A DNA stretch of 56,840 nucleotides. Source: Acidimicrobiaceae bacterium (GTDB lineage Bacteria; Actinomycetota; Acidimicrobiia; Acidimicrobiales; RAAP-2). The stretch is taken from NCBI GenBank assembly GCA_027449885.1, contig DAIDKS010000001.1, forward strand, positions 70,644 through 127,483. Reading direction: 5' to 3'. The notes below the pieces were generated by a model, which had not been told where the DNA came from, searched no databases, and worked only from the letters and a program-made list of their open reading frames with translations. Below, one piece after another: positions 7,917 through 15,992 of the stretch (position 1 is the first letter of the stretch; each line of letters opens with the position of its first letter). A program made the translations under genes and the position numbers.

Positions 7917-8680
7917 TCCACGTTCGCCACGAACTGCACCGGGCCCCCGAGGACCGTGCGGTCGCCCTGGCGCGAGACGAGCAACTCGCCACCGGGATTC
8001 TCGACGCTCACGGTCGCGCCGACCTCGCCCCGCTCGAAGAGGACGGCCGCCGTCGCGCACGAGCCGGTGCCGCACGCCCGCGTCCAGCCGACGCCCCGCT
8101 CCACCACCACGATCCTCACCCGGTCGGGGGCGAGAACGGTCGCGAACTCCACGTTCGCACCGCCGACGGCGTCCGAGAGGGCCCGGGCCAGGTCGACGCG
8201 CTCGGCGTCCGTCCAGTCGGGCTCGTCCCGCACCACGACGTGCGGGTTGCCCACGTCGGCTCGCGCCAGCGAGCCGCTCGGACCTTCGCTCACCACGACC
8301 GGGCCCATCTCGCACGATCCCCACCCGGCATCGCCGGCGAGGTCGAGATCCACGTGGCGCAGCCCGGCGTCGGTGACGACGTCGATCGAGTCCCACGCGG
8401 CCCGCGTCGCCCGGTGCAGGGCCGCGGCGCAGCACCGCAGCCCGTTCCCCGACATCTCGGCCCGGGAACCATCGGCGTTGTACAGCACCATGGTCGCGTC
8501 GGCGCCCCCCTCGGCGCCCGCGGTCGCCAGGATCACCCCGTCGGCGCCGACCCCGGTCCAGCGGTCGCACACGGCCCGCACGCGCTCGGCGTTCCACCAC
8601 GAGGCTCGCCCGTAGTCGCGGACCTCGACGAGGAAGTCGTTACCCGCTCCGTGCCACTTCTGCAGGTTGCGCAGCGTCAT
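7901..8680 (-). CDS. dapF: Diaminopimelate epimerase
   Basis: Converts LL- to meso-diaminopimelate, the peptidoglycan cross-linking residue and lysine precursor. 259 residues in two pseudo-symmetric domains. It uses a PLP-independent two-cysteine mechanism, with Cys83 in SGNGLRCCA and Cys203 in TRACGTGSCA as the acid/base pair. KWHGAGNDF at residues 8-16 is the family's N-terminal motif. The ATG overlaps the miaA stop (ATGA). The same frame stays open far upstream, but that part is antisense-like arginine-rich sequence within miaA and not part of the protein. Confidence 0.96.
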   Translation of the reverse strand: MTLRNLQKWHGAGNDFLVEVRDYGRASWWNAERVRAVCDRWTGVGADGVILATAGAEGGADATMVLYNADGSRAEMSGNGLRCCAAALHRATRAAWDSIDVVTDAGLRHVDLDLAGDAGWGSCEMGPVVVSEGPSGSLARADVGNPHVVVRDEPDWTDAERVDLARALSDAVGGANVEFATVLAPDRVRIVVVERGVGWTRACGTGSCATAAVLFERGEVGATVSVENPGGELLVSRQGDRTVLGGPVQFVANVEWLSA

Positions 8681-9606
8681 CGCGACCAGTCTCGCACGCC
8701 ACCGACGGAGTCGCCGAGGACCTCTTCCACCCGGGCGCGGGCCTCGGTCGGATCCTCGTACCACTCGATCCGGGGGTCCCGCTCGAACCACCGGCGTTGG
8801 CGTCGCGCGAGGCGCCGGCTCTGGGCGATGGCGGCGGCGACGCACTCGCCCAGGTCGCGCCCCCCCTCGACGTGCTCGAGGAGCTCCCGGTACCCGACGG
8901 CCTGTCGGGCGGTCACCCCGAGACCGCCCGGGCGGGCCACGAGGGCGCGCACCTCCTCGAGCAGCCCGTCGCGCATCCACTGCTCGAAGCGCTCGGCGAT
9001 CCGCCGGTCGAGTTCCTCGGCCCCGACCCGCAGTCCGACTTGGACCACTCGCGGTGGCCCGTAGTGCTCGAGACCCGGCCCGAAGGACGAGAAGGCCCGC
9101 CCCGTCCCCCGGACCACCTCGAGCGCGCGCACGAGTCGACGGGTGTTGCCCGGCTCGATACGAGACGCGGCGAGGGGGTCGCGCAACCGCAGCTCGTCGT
9201 AGAGGGACGCCGGGTCGTCCCGCTCGAGGGCCGCCCGTATCTCGGGAAAGTGACCCGGGATCTCCAAGTCGTCGAGGACGGCTCGCCCGTAGAGCCCCGT
9301 ACCCCCCACGTAGATGACGACCCCACCGCGCGCCGCGACCTCCGCCTCGACCTCGCGCGCCGCGCGCTGGAACCGCGCGACGCTGAACGTCTCGGCCGGA
9401 TCGGCGAGATCGAGGAGGTGGTAGCGAACCTCGCGCCGCTCCGCGGCCGTGGGCTTCGCCGTGCCGACGTCCATGCCCCGGTAGACCGTCATCGCGTCGA
9501 CGCAGAGGACGTCGCGCCGCGGATCGACCCGGGCGACGGCGTGGGCCAGGGCCGACTTCCCCGACGCCGTCGGCCCTACGACGGCCACGGCCCGAGGACG
9601 CGTCAC
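8677..9606 (-). CDS. miaA: tRNA dimethylallyltransferase
   Basis: Adds dimethylallyl to N6 of A37 in tRNAs reading UNN codons, the substrate for MiaB. 309 residues with P-loop GPTASGKS (11-18), the substrate loop DAMTVYRGMDVGTAKP, and YVGGTGLY. The GTG start overlaps the miaB stop as GTGA, so the two consecutive enzymes of ms2i6A synthesis are translated as a coupled pair. The C-terminal RRQRRWFERDPRIEWYE is typical. Confidence 0.96.
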   Translation of the reverse strand: MTRPRAVAVVGPTASGKSALAHAVARVDPRRDVLCVDAMTVYRGMDVGTAKPTAAERREVRYHLLDLADPAETFSVARFQRAAREVEAEVAARGGVVIYVGGTGLYGRAVLDDLEIPGHFPEIRAALERDDPASLYDELRLRDPLAASRIEPGNTRRLVRALEVVRGTGRAFSSFGPGLEHYGPPRVVQVGLRVGAEELDRRIAERFEQWMRDGLLEEVRALVARPGGLGVTARQAVGYRELLEHVEGGRDLGECVAAAIAQSRRLARRQRRWFERDPRIEWYEDPTEARARVEEVLGDSVGGVRDWSR

Positions 9607-11003
9607 GAGATGGTGAGGGGAATCCGCACCCGGTGTCGGGGCGCGCGCACGACCTCCGTGACCGATCCGCGCAGGAAGTGGGGCGCGGCCTGCTCGATGT
9701 CGACCGTCACGAGGGCCCCCGGTCGGACCCGCTCGTCACCCGTGGCGGGAAAGTGGGTCAGCTTGCCCTGGCGGGTGTAGCCCGACCACACGTCGGCCGA
9801 TCGCTTCGACGGTCCTTCGACGAGGACCTCCTCTCGGCGGCCCACGCGGGCCTCGTGGTGCGCGAGGGCCGAGCGATCGAGAAGGTCCTTCAGGCGGGCG
9901 AAGCGCTCGCGGACGATCTCGTCGGGCACGAACTGGTCCGTCAGCGCGGCGGCCCGCGTCCCGGCTCGCGGCGAGAAGATGAAGGTGAAGGCGCTGTCGT
10001 AGTCGGCGGCGGCCGCCACCTCGAGCGTCGCCTCGAAGTCCTCGTCGGTCTCACCCGGGTAGCCCACGATGATGTCGGTGGTGAGGGCCAGGTCCTCGAT
10101 GGCGGCCCGGGCCGCGGCGACTCGCTCGAGGTAGCGCTCGGCGCGATACCCCCGGCGCATCGCCGTGAGCATGCGGTCCGACCCCGACTGGAGTGGTAGG
10201 TGCAGTTGCGGGCAGACGGCGGGCGTCTCCGCCATCGCGGCGACCGTCTCCGGACGCAGGTCCTTCGGGTGGGGGCTCGTGAAGCGGATCCGCTCGATCC
10301 CCTCGACCGCCCCGACGGCACGCAGGAGGTCCGCGAACAGGGGCCCCCGGCCCGTCAGGTCCCGACCGTAGGAGTTCACGTTCTGCCCGAGCAGCGTGAG
10401 CTCGGTCACCCCCCGAGAGGCCAGCAGCTCGGCCTCGGCCACGAGGTCGGCCAGGGGACGGCTGATCTCGCCGCCGCGCACGTCGGGGACGATGCAGTAG
10501 CTGCAGGAGTTGTCGCACCCCGTCTGGATGGTCATCCAGGCGGCGTAGGGCACGTCGCGCACCGCGCTCAGGGCCGGCGCGGCGTCGCGCGCGACCTCGG
10601 GATCGGGCGCGTCGAGCACCGCGACCACGGGGCCGTCTTTCGCGGCGCGCGCCAGGAGGCCCGGCGTCGCCGTGAGGTTGTGGGTGCCCACCACCACGTC
10701 GACCCAGGGAGCCCGGTCCGCGATGGCGCCCCGCTCGCGCTGCGCGAGGCAGCCGGCCACGACGACCTGCAGACCCGGCCGGGCCGCCTTGGCCGCCTTG
10801 AGGTGTCCGAGGGCGCTGTAGAGCTTCAGGTCCGCGTTCTCGCGGATGGTGCAGGTGTTGAGCACCACGACGTCGGCCGTCGCGTCGCTCTCCGTCGGGA
10901 CGAGGCCGTCGGCGAGCAGGAGCCCGGCGAGACGCTCGGAGTCGTGCTCGTTCATCTGACACCCGAAGGTACGAATGTGGAAGGTGCGCGGCCCGCTCGA
11001 CAC
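9603..11003 (-). CDS. miaB: tRNA-2-methylthio-N6-dimethylallyladenosine synthase
   Basis: Radical-SAM methylthiotransferase acting on i6A37 in tRNA. 466 residues. The N-terminal UPF0004 domain supplies three cluster cysteines (Cys15 in FGCQMNEHDS, Cys51 in NTCTIRENA, Cys85 in AGCLAQRE). The radical-SAM CxxxCxxC motif is Cys163, Cys167 and Cys170 (TGCDNSCSYCIVP). A TRAM RNA-binding domain closes the protein. The GTG lies 6 bases after a TAGGCT -10 element with no Shine-Dalgarno, so this gene can head its own leaderless transcript even though the EamA gene ends only 9 bases upstream. Confidence 0.97.
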   Translation of the reverse strand: MSSGPRTFHIRTFGCQMNEHDSERLAGLLLADGLVPTESDATADVVVLNTCTIRENADLKLYSALGHLKAAKAARPGLQVVVAGCLAQRERGAIADRAPWVDVVVGTHNLTATPGLLARAAKDGPVVAVLDAPDPEVARDAAPALSAVRDVPYAAWMTIQTGCDNSCSYCIVPDVRGGEISRPLADLVAEAELLASRGVTELTLLGQNVNSYGRDLTGRGPLFADLLRAVGAVEGIERIRFTSPHPKDLRPETVAAMAETPAVCPQLHLPLQSGSDRMLTAMRRGYRAERYLERVAAARAAIEDLALTTDIIVGYPGETDEDFEATLEVAAAADYDSAFTFIFSPRAGTRAAALTDQFVPDEIVRERFARLKDLLDRSALAHHEARVGRREEVLVEGPSKRSADVWSGYTRQGKLTHFPATGDERVRPGALVTVDIEQAAPHFLRGSVTEVVRAPRHRVRIPLTIS

Positions 11004-11009
11004 GCCGTC

Positions 11010-11015
11010 AGCCTA
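11010..11015 (-). promoter_or_regulatory. -10 element for leaderless miaB transcript
   Basis: TAGGCT on the minus strand, 6 bases before the miaB GTG. Transcription would begin at or next to the start codon. The hexamer overlaps the stop codon of the upstream exporter gene. Confidence 0.5.
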
Positions 11016-11885
11016 CTGAAGGGGTACCCGCTCCTCGCCGGCCACGTCGAGGGTCACCCCAACGCCGGCGCCGACGACGCACACCAGCCCCACCAGGTCG
11101 TAGGGGGTGATGGCCTGGCCCAGGAAGAGCCACCCGATGAGGAAGGCGACCGCGGGGTCGAGAGCGAGCAGGACGCTCACGATGCCCGGCCGGATCCGCC
11201 GGAGGGCCTGCATCTCGAAGGCGAAACCGATCGCGATGGCCATCACGCCGACGAGGGCCAGGCGGGCGGCGTCGAGCGGGTGGGCCACGAGGACCCCCGT
11301 GCGCCCGAGGGCGAAGGGCAGCGTGATCACCGCGGCCACGCTCATGGCGACGGCGAGACCGTCGAAGCCTTCGGACAGCCCGCCCACGTGATGCGACGCG
11401 AAGGCGTACGCCGCCCACCCGGTCCCCGAGCCCAGGGCGAAGACGGCGCCGAGCAACGTGATGCCCCCACCCGGACGGGCGAGGAAGAGCACACCCACCC
11501 CGGCGAGCACCACCAGGGCGGCGTGGCGGGCCGAGCGCCGCGACAGCGCGGCGACGAGGAAGGGCCCCAGGTACTCGATGGCGACCGCCCCGCCGAGGGG
11601 GATGCGCGCGATCGACTGGTAGAAGCACAGGTTCATGAAGGCCACCGAGAGCCCCAAGGCGGCCGCTCCCCGCCACTGGGCCCGAGTGAAGCGCCAGGGA
11701 CGTGGGCGACTCGCGACGACGAGCGCGATCGCGCCGGCGAGGAAGCGCCAGGCGCTCGCCGACGACGGGCCGACGAGGGCGAAGACGGGCTGGACGATCG
11801 CGGCCGACCACTGGATCGTGGTGGCCCCGCCCAGGATGAAGGCCACCCCCGCCCAGGTGCGCCGGCGACTCGCGCCGGCGCTCAC
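11013..11885 (-). CDS. EamA/DMT-family transporter, probable amino-acid exporter
   Basis: 290-residue membrane protein of the drug/metabolite transporter superfamily, with about ten hydrophobic segments in two EamA repeats (roughly 12-140 and 150-280). Motifs such as IPLGGAVAIEYLGPF and LLALDPAVAFLIGWLFLGQ resemble the RhtA homoserine/threonine exporter subgroup. Its GTG start overlaps the stop of thrB (homoserine kinase) by GTGA, so the two are made together. The context supports, but does not prove, export of homoserine or threonine. Confidence 0.85.
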   Translation of the reverse strand: MSAGASRRRTWAGVAFILGGATTIQWSAAIVQPVFALVGPSSASAWRFLAGAIALVVASRPRPWRFTRAQWRGAAALGLSVAFMNLCFYQSIARIPLGGAVAIEYLGPFLVAALSRRSARHAALVVLAGVGVLFLARPGGGITLLGAVFALGSGTGWAAYAFASHHVGGLSEGFDGLAVAMSVAAVITLPFALGRTGVLVAHPLDAARLALVGVMAIAIGFAFEMQALRRIRPGIVSVLLALDPAVAFLIGWLFLGQAITPYDLVGLVCVVGAGVGVTLDVAGEERVPLQ

Positions 11886-12730
11886 CTCACGACCAGCCCG
11901 GTGCGGTCGGCTCGCAGCACGTCGACCGTGGCGTCGATCCCCTCACGCTCGCAGAAGGCCCGAGCGGCCTGGGCCACCGCCTCGGCGTGCGCCACCGTCG
12001 CGAGGCCGAGCATGGTCGACCCGGCGCCCGACCAGCACGACCCGGAGGCCCCTCCCTCGCGCAGGGCCGCGAGCAGGGGCGCGGCGAAGGGCAACAGCGC
12101 GGACCGGTAGGGCTGGTGGAGGGCGTCGTCCATCGCCGCCGCCCGAAAGGCGTGGTGATCCGCGAGACCGGCGAGCAGTTCGGTGAGGGCCCGGAGGTTG
12201 CTCACCGCGTCGGCGAACGGGACGCTCGGGGGAAGGGCCGCCCGGGCCGCCGCCGTCGCCAGCTCGACCTCGGGGATGACGACCACGAAGCGCCAGACGT
12301 CGTCGAGGGGGAGGTCCCGCACGAGGATGGACCCGTCGGCGTCCGTCGAGGCCGCCACGAGACCACCGCGCCACGACGCCGCCGCGTTCTCCGCGTGGCC
12401 GTCGACCTCGACGGCGAGGGCGAGGGGGTCCGTGGCCCCTGCCGCCGCGGCGGCGGCGAGGGCCAGGGCGGCCGACGACCCGAGGCCCCGGGAGACCGGG
12501 ATCGTCGAGTGGACGCTGAGCGCGAAGCGCGTGTGACCGAGGACGCCGGCCGCGACCCGGGCGGCCAGGTGGTTCTCGTCGTCGAAGCGACCCGCTCCCG
12601 CGCCGGAGGTCGTGATCGAGAACTCGTCCGCCGGATCGATGGTGACCTCGACGTAGCGCTCGAGCGCGACGGCGAGAACGTCGAATCCGGGCCCGAGGTT
12701 CGCCGAACTGGCCGGGACGCGCGCGAGCAT
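11882..12730 (-). CDS. thrB: Homoserine kinase (GHMP family)
   Basis: Phosphorylates homoserine, committing it to threonine. 282 residues. It begins with the GHMP N-terminal motif ARVPASSANLGPGFDVLAVAL and has the ATP-binding glycine loop PVSRGLGSSAAL (residues 78-89). The C-terminal motif GASGSCWSGAGSTMLGL completes the fold. The ATG follows a TACGCT -10 by 6 bases and has no ribosome-binding site. thrA and thrC are not in the window. The exporter gene is translationally coupled behind it. Confidence 0.94.
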   Translation of the reverse strand: MLARVPASSANLGPGFDVLAVALERYVEVTIDPADEFSITTSGAGAGRFDDENHLAARVAAGVLGHTRFALSVHSTIPVSRGLGSSAALALAAAAAAGATDPLALAVEVDGHAENAAASWRGGLVAASTDADGSILVRDLPLDDVWRFVVVIPEVELATAAARAALPPSVPFADAVSNLRALTELLAGLADHHAFRAAAMDDALHQPYRSALLPFAAPLLAALREGGASGSCWSGAGSTMLGLATVAHAEAVAQAARAFCEREGIDATVDVLRADRTGLVVR

Positions 12731-12736
12731 GACGTC

Positions 12737-12742
12737 AGCGTA
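12737..12742 (-). promoter_or_regulatory. -10 element for leaderless thrB transcript
   Basis: TACGCT on the minus strand, 6 bases before the thrB ATG, in the 29-base gap after ftsK. The same hexamer and spacing occur before aroG. Confidence 0.5.
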
Positions 12743-12759
12743 GGCGCTCGCACCCGGGC

Positions 12760-15129
12760 CTAGGGGGCCTGGTCCCCCTCCGGTCGGCCGACGAGGACGC
12801 GACGAGCCTTCGATCCGTCGCCCGGTCCGACGACGCCCTCCTGCTCGAGCAGGTCCATCAGGCGACCGGCCCGAGCGAAGCCGACCCGGAGCTTGCGCTG
12901 GAGCATCGAGGTGGAGCCCGACTGCGTGCGGATGACGAGTTCACGGGCCTGCGCCAGCAGGTCGTCATCGTCGTCGCCACCACCTCCGCTCGCCGCACCG
13001 CCCCGGTCCGTCGGGATGTCCAGCGCCACCACGTTCTCGGCGCGCCCTCCCTGGGCGCGCCAGAACTCGACGACCTTCTGGATCTCCGCCTCCGAGACCC
13101 AGGGTGACTGGATGCGTCGCGCCACGTTGCTCGACGCGGTGAGCAGCAGCATGTCCCCCTTGCCGATGAGTCGCTCGGCCCCCGCCTGATCGAGGATGAC
13201 CCGGCTGTCGGCGAGCGAGGACACCGCGAAGGCCATCCGGCTCGGGACGTTCGCCTTGATCACCCCGGTGATGACGTCGACGCTCGGCCGCTGGGTGGCG
13301 AGGACCAGGTGGATGCCGACGGCCCGCGCCATCTGGGCGATGCGCACTACCGAGTCCTCGACGTCACGGGCCGCCACCATCATCAGGTCGTTGAGCTCGT
13401 CGACGACGATCACCACGTACGGCATGTCCTCGACCTCGTCGCCCACTCCGGGCTCGACGTCGACGCCGCTGCCGTCGTGAACGGCCTCGGCCACTCGCTC
13501 GGCGTCGCTCGGCCCCGCGTCGAGGCCGCCGGCGGCGCGAAGGGCGTGGTAGCCGGCGATGTCCCGCACCCCGACCTCGGCCAGGCGGTCGTAGCGCCGC
13601 TCCATCTCCTTCACGGCCCAGGCGAGGACGCCCGCCGCCTTCTTCGGGTCGACGACGACCGGGGCGAGGAGGTGGGGCAGGTCCTGGTAGTGGCCCATCT
13701 CCACCCGTTTGGGATCGACGAGCAGGAGTCGCACCTGCTCCGGGGTCGCTCGCATCACCAGGCTCATCACCAGGGAGTTGATGCACGAGCTCTTGCCCGC
13801 GCCCGTCGCTCCCGAGATGAGCACGTGGGGCATCTCCCCCAGGTTCACGATGACCGTCTCGCCCTCGATGTCGCGTCCGATCGGCACGTCGAGCGGGTGC
13901 ATCGCCGCTCGAGCGTCGTCCGAGCTCAGCAGATCGCCCAGGGCCACGAGCGTGCGCTGACGATTCGGCACCTCGATCCCGATCGCCGAGCGGCCGGGGA
14001 TCGGCGCCAGGATGCGGACGTCCGGCGTCGCCAGCGCGTAGGCGATGTCACGGTTGAGCGACGTGACGCGGGCGACCTTGACGCCGGGACCCAACTCCAA
14101 CTCGTAGCGGGTCACCGTCGGACCCACCGTCGAGCCGACCAGGGTCGTGGCGACGCCGTGGTTGGCGAGCGCCTCGACCAGCTCGTCGCCCGCCTGGTCC
14201 ACGAGGGCTCGATCGTGGCGCTGCTCCCGGCTGCGCGCGAGGAGGCCGAGGGGCGGCAGGTCCCAGTGCGCGGAGGCCACCGGGATCGCCGGTGCGGGGG
14301 CGCCCCCCCGGGGGAGTCCCGCCTCCTCGTCCACTCCCGCCTCGTCGTCCCCGGGGAAGGACTCGTCGTCCGTGGTCTCGCCCGCGGGCCAGGCATCCTC
14401 GGGGGTCTCCTCGACCGGGATCGCCACGACCGCCGGCGGAGGGGTCACGACGGGCTCGGCGATCGTCGTCGGAGCCTCCTCCCGCCCCCGGGGCGCGGGT
14501 CGCGGCTCGGCGCGCGATTCGGTGACGTCGGGGCGCGACGACCACCAGTGGCCCAGCCAGCGCACCGACACCCGCACGCCCCGTGCGAGTCCACCGACGA
14601 GGGCGCGCAGACCCAGCCCGGTGGCGATCATCGCCGCCACGAGGCCCACCGCCACGAGGACCGTGATCGCGCCGACGTCGCCGACGGCGCGGGCCAGGGT
14701 CCCCCCGACGAGAACGCCCAGCCACCCGCCCGCGCGGCCGAGCACCTCCGTCGGGGCCGACAGGGCCGGTCGTCCGGCCACGATGTCCCCGAGGCCGCTC
14801 ACCGCGACGATCGCGAGACCGGCCCCCCACGCCAGCCGCGCTCCGTCAGCCTCGAGCCGACCCCAGATGATGGCGACCGCCAGGATCACGAGCACGGCCG
14901 GAACGGCGACCCGCCCCACGCCGAGCAGGTCGCTCGCGAGGCGCGACAGGGCGCGCCCGACCGGCCCCAGGGCGTCCGCCTCCGCCAGCGCCACGAAGAC
15001 GCCCAGGACGCCGAGGGCCAGCGCGACGACGTCGCGACGGTGTCGGGTCCACAGCGTCTCGCGAGGCGCGGCCCGACGGGGCGCGGCCCGACGGGGCGAC
15101 GACCCACCCGATTTACGCTGCTGTGCCAC
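12760..15129 (-). CDS. ftsK: DNA translocase FtsK/SpoIIIE
   Basis: Septum-located motor that pumps chromosome DNA during division. 789 residues. A basic, repeat-bearing N-terminus is followed by four to five membrane segments (about 33-180), an acidic proline-rich linker (200-290) that is short for the family, the alpha domain, then the RecA-like motor with Walker A GATGAGKS (440-447) and Walker B VVIVVDELNDLMM. The C-terminal winged-helix gamma domain (about 725-785, MLQRKLRVGFARAGRLMDLLE) reads oriented KOPS-type sites. The Walker B Asn (DELND) replaces the usual Ala. The GTG is 6 bases after a TAACGT -10. Confidence 0.95.
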   Translation of the reverse strand: MAQQRKSGGSSPRRAAPRRAAPRETLWTRHRRDVVALALGVLGVFVALAEADALGPVGRALSRLASDLLGVGRVAVPAVLVILAVAIIWGRLEADGARLAWGAGLAIVAVSGLGDIVAGRPALSAPTEVLGRAGGWLGVLVGGTLARAVGDVGAITVLVAVGLVAAMIATGLGLRALVGGLARGVRVSVRWLGHWWSSRPDVTESRAEPRPAPRGREEAPTTIAEPVVTPPPAVVAIPVEETPEDAWPAGETTDDESFPGDDEAGVDEEAGLPRGGAPAPAIPVASAHWDLPPLGLLARSREQRHDRALVDQAGDELVEALANHGVATTLVGSTVGPTVTRYELELGPGVKVARVTSLNRDIAYALATPDVRILAPIPGRSAIGIEVPNRQRTLVALGDLLSSDDARAAMHPLDVPIGRDIEGETVIVNLGEMPHVLISGATGAGKSSCINSLVMSLVMRATPEQVRLLLVDPKRVEMGHYQDLPHLLAPVVVDPKKAAGVLAWAVKEMERRYDRLAEVGVRDIAGYHALRAAGGLDAGPSDAERVAEAVHDGSGVDVEPGVGDEVEDMPYVVIVVDELNDLMMVAARDVEDSVVRIAQMARAVGIHLVLATQRPSVDVITGVIKANVPSRMAFAVSSLADSRVILDQAGAERLIGKGDMLLLTASSNVARRIQSPWVSEAEIQKVVEFWRAQGGRAENVVALDIPTDRGGAASGGGGDDDDDLLAQARELVIRTQSGSTSMLQRKLRVGFARAGRLMDLLEQEGVVGPGDGSKARRVLVGRPEGDQAP
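15066..15095 (-). repeat. Two tandem 15-bp units in ftsK N-terminus
   Basis: GCGCGGCCCGACGGG occurs twice in direct succession, with a partial third copy after it. It encodes a repeated basic Arg-Arg-Ala-Ala-Pro pentapeptide just before the first membrane segment and is prone to copy-number change. Confidence 0.8.
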
Positions 15130-15135
15130 GAATCC

Positions 15136-15141
15136 ACGTTA
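15136..15141 (-). promoter_or_regulatory. -10 element for leaderless ftsK transcript
   Basis: TAACGT on the minus strand, 6 bases before the ftsK GTG. No Shine-Dalgarno is present. Confidence 0.45.
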
Positions 15142-15214
15142 CCGACGCCCCCCGGGCACGCCGAGCCACTCGACGAGACCGGGGACGTCACCGGACGTTC
15201 ACGAAGGGCCCCAT

Positions 15215-15220
15215 TAGGCT
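15215..15220 (+). promoter_or_regulatory. -10 element for leaderless siderophore-interacting protein transcript
   Basis: TAGGCT, 6 bases before the GTG at 15227. No ribosome-binding site separates them. It is identical to the miaB element and its spacing. Confidence 0.5.
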
Positions 15221-15226
15221 GACGCC

Positions 15227-15991
15227 GTGTCGCACACCCCCCACCAGTCGTCCCTCGACCTCGCCCAGCGTGTCGGCGGGATCGCCCACGTCTGCCACGT
15301 CGTCGCCAATCGCCCGATCAGCACCTCGTTGCGCGAGGTCGTCCTGCACGGCGACGTCCGACTCGCGGGCGAGCCGGGCAACGACGTCATGGTCCGGGTC
15401 CGTGCGGGAGAGCACCACGTCCGGCGGCGCTACAGCGTCCGCCACGTCGACAAGGACGCCCACCGCTTCACGCTCTGGGTGAGCGTCGACCACGAGGGAC
15501 CCGGCAGCGCCTGGGCCCTCGAGGTCGAACCCGGCACGTCGCTCGACGTCGTCGGACCGCGAGGGAAGATCACCCTGCGCGAGGCCGACTGGCATCTCTT
15601 CGTGGGCGACGTCGCCGCCCTCGCCGCCTTCTACCGCATGGCGGAGGCCATCGAGGCGCCCGGACGAGCGCTCTTCGTGGTGGAGATCGACCACGACGAC
15701 GACGCGCTGACGGCCCGCTTCGACGAGGGGCTCGGAGTCACCGGCGTCTTCGTCGACCGTCGGGGGCGGCGCCGCGACGACCCGGCCGGACTCCTGAGCG
15801 GGCTCGCCGCGCTAGAGCTCCCCGAGGGCGACGGGCAGGCCTACGTCTTCGGCGAGTTCCACGTGATCCGCGCGGTCCGCGCTGCCCTCGGCGAGCGCGG
15901 CCTGTCCGACGACGCGGTCCGCCACAAGGCGTACTACCGACTGGGTCGCGCCAACGCGGACCACGGCGAGCCCGACAAGCGCGAGGCCTGA
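15227..15991 (+). CDS. Siderophore-interacting FAD-binding protein (SIP/ViuB-like)
   Basis: 254-residue flavoprotein of the siderophore-interacting family, which reduces ferric siderophores to release iron. Visible: the FAD-binding beta-barrel motif RRYSVRHVD (about 68-76), a phosphate-binding GPRGKITL, the family's NAD(P)H-domain start WHLFVGDVAALAAFYRM, and the C-terminal YVFGEFHVIRAVR with DAVRHKAYYRLGRAN. It is a lone plus-strand gene between ftsK (divergent) and RNase J (convergent, one base apart). No siderophore synthesis or uptake genes are nearby, so the substrate is unknown. Confidence 0.88.
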   Translation: MSHTPHQSSLDLAQRVGGIAHVCHVVANRPISTSLREVVLHGDVRLAGEPGNDVMVRVRAGEHHVRRRYSVRHVDKDAHRFTLWVSVDHEGPGSAWALEVEPGTSLDVVGPRGKITLREADWHLFVGDVAALAAFYRMAEAIEAPGRALFVVEIDHDDDALTARFDEGLGVTGVFVDRRGRRRDDPAGLLSGLAALELPEGDGQAYVFGEFHVIRAVRAALGERGLSDDAVRHKAYYRLGRANADHGEPDKREA

Positions 15992-15992
15992 T

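Noticed and set aside
7917..8600. Upstream extension of hflX through dapF
   Set aside because: The frame is open but is arginine/glycine-rich and overlaps the proven dapF coding strand. The HflX family N-terminus begins at the GTG at 7914-7916.
13309..15222. Long plus-strand open frame opposite ftsK
   Set aside because: It is antisense to a clear FtsK and is dominated by Arg, Gly, Asp and His with no recognisable motif. In DNA this GC-rich, stop codons are rare on the other strand.
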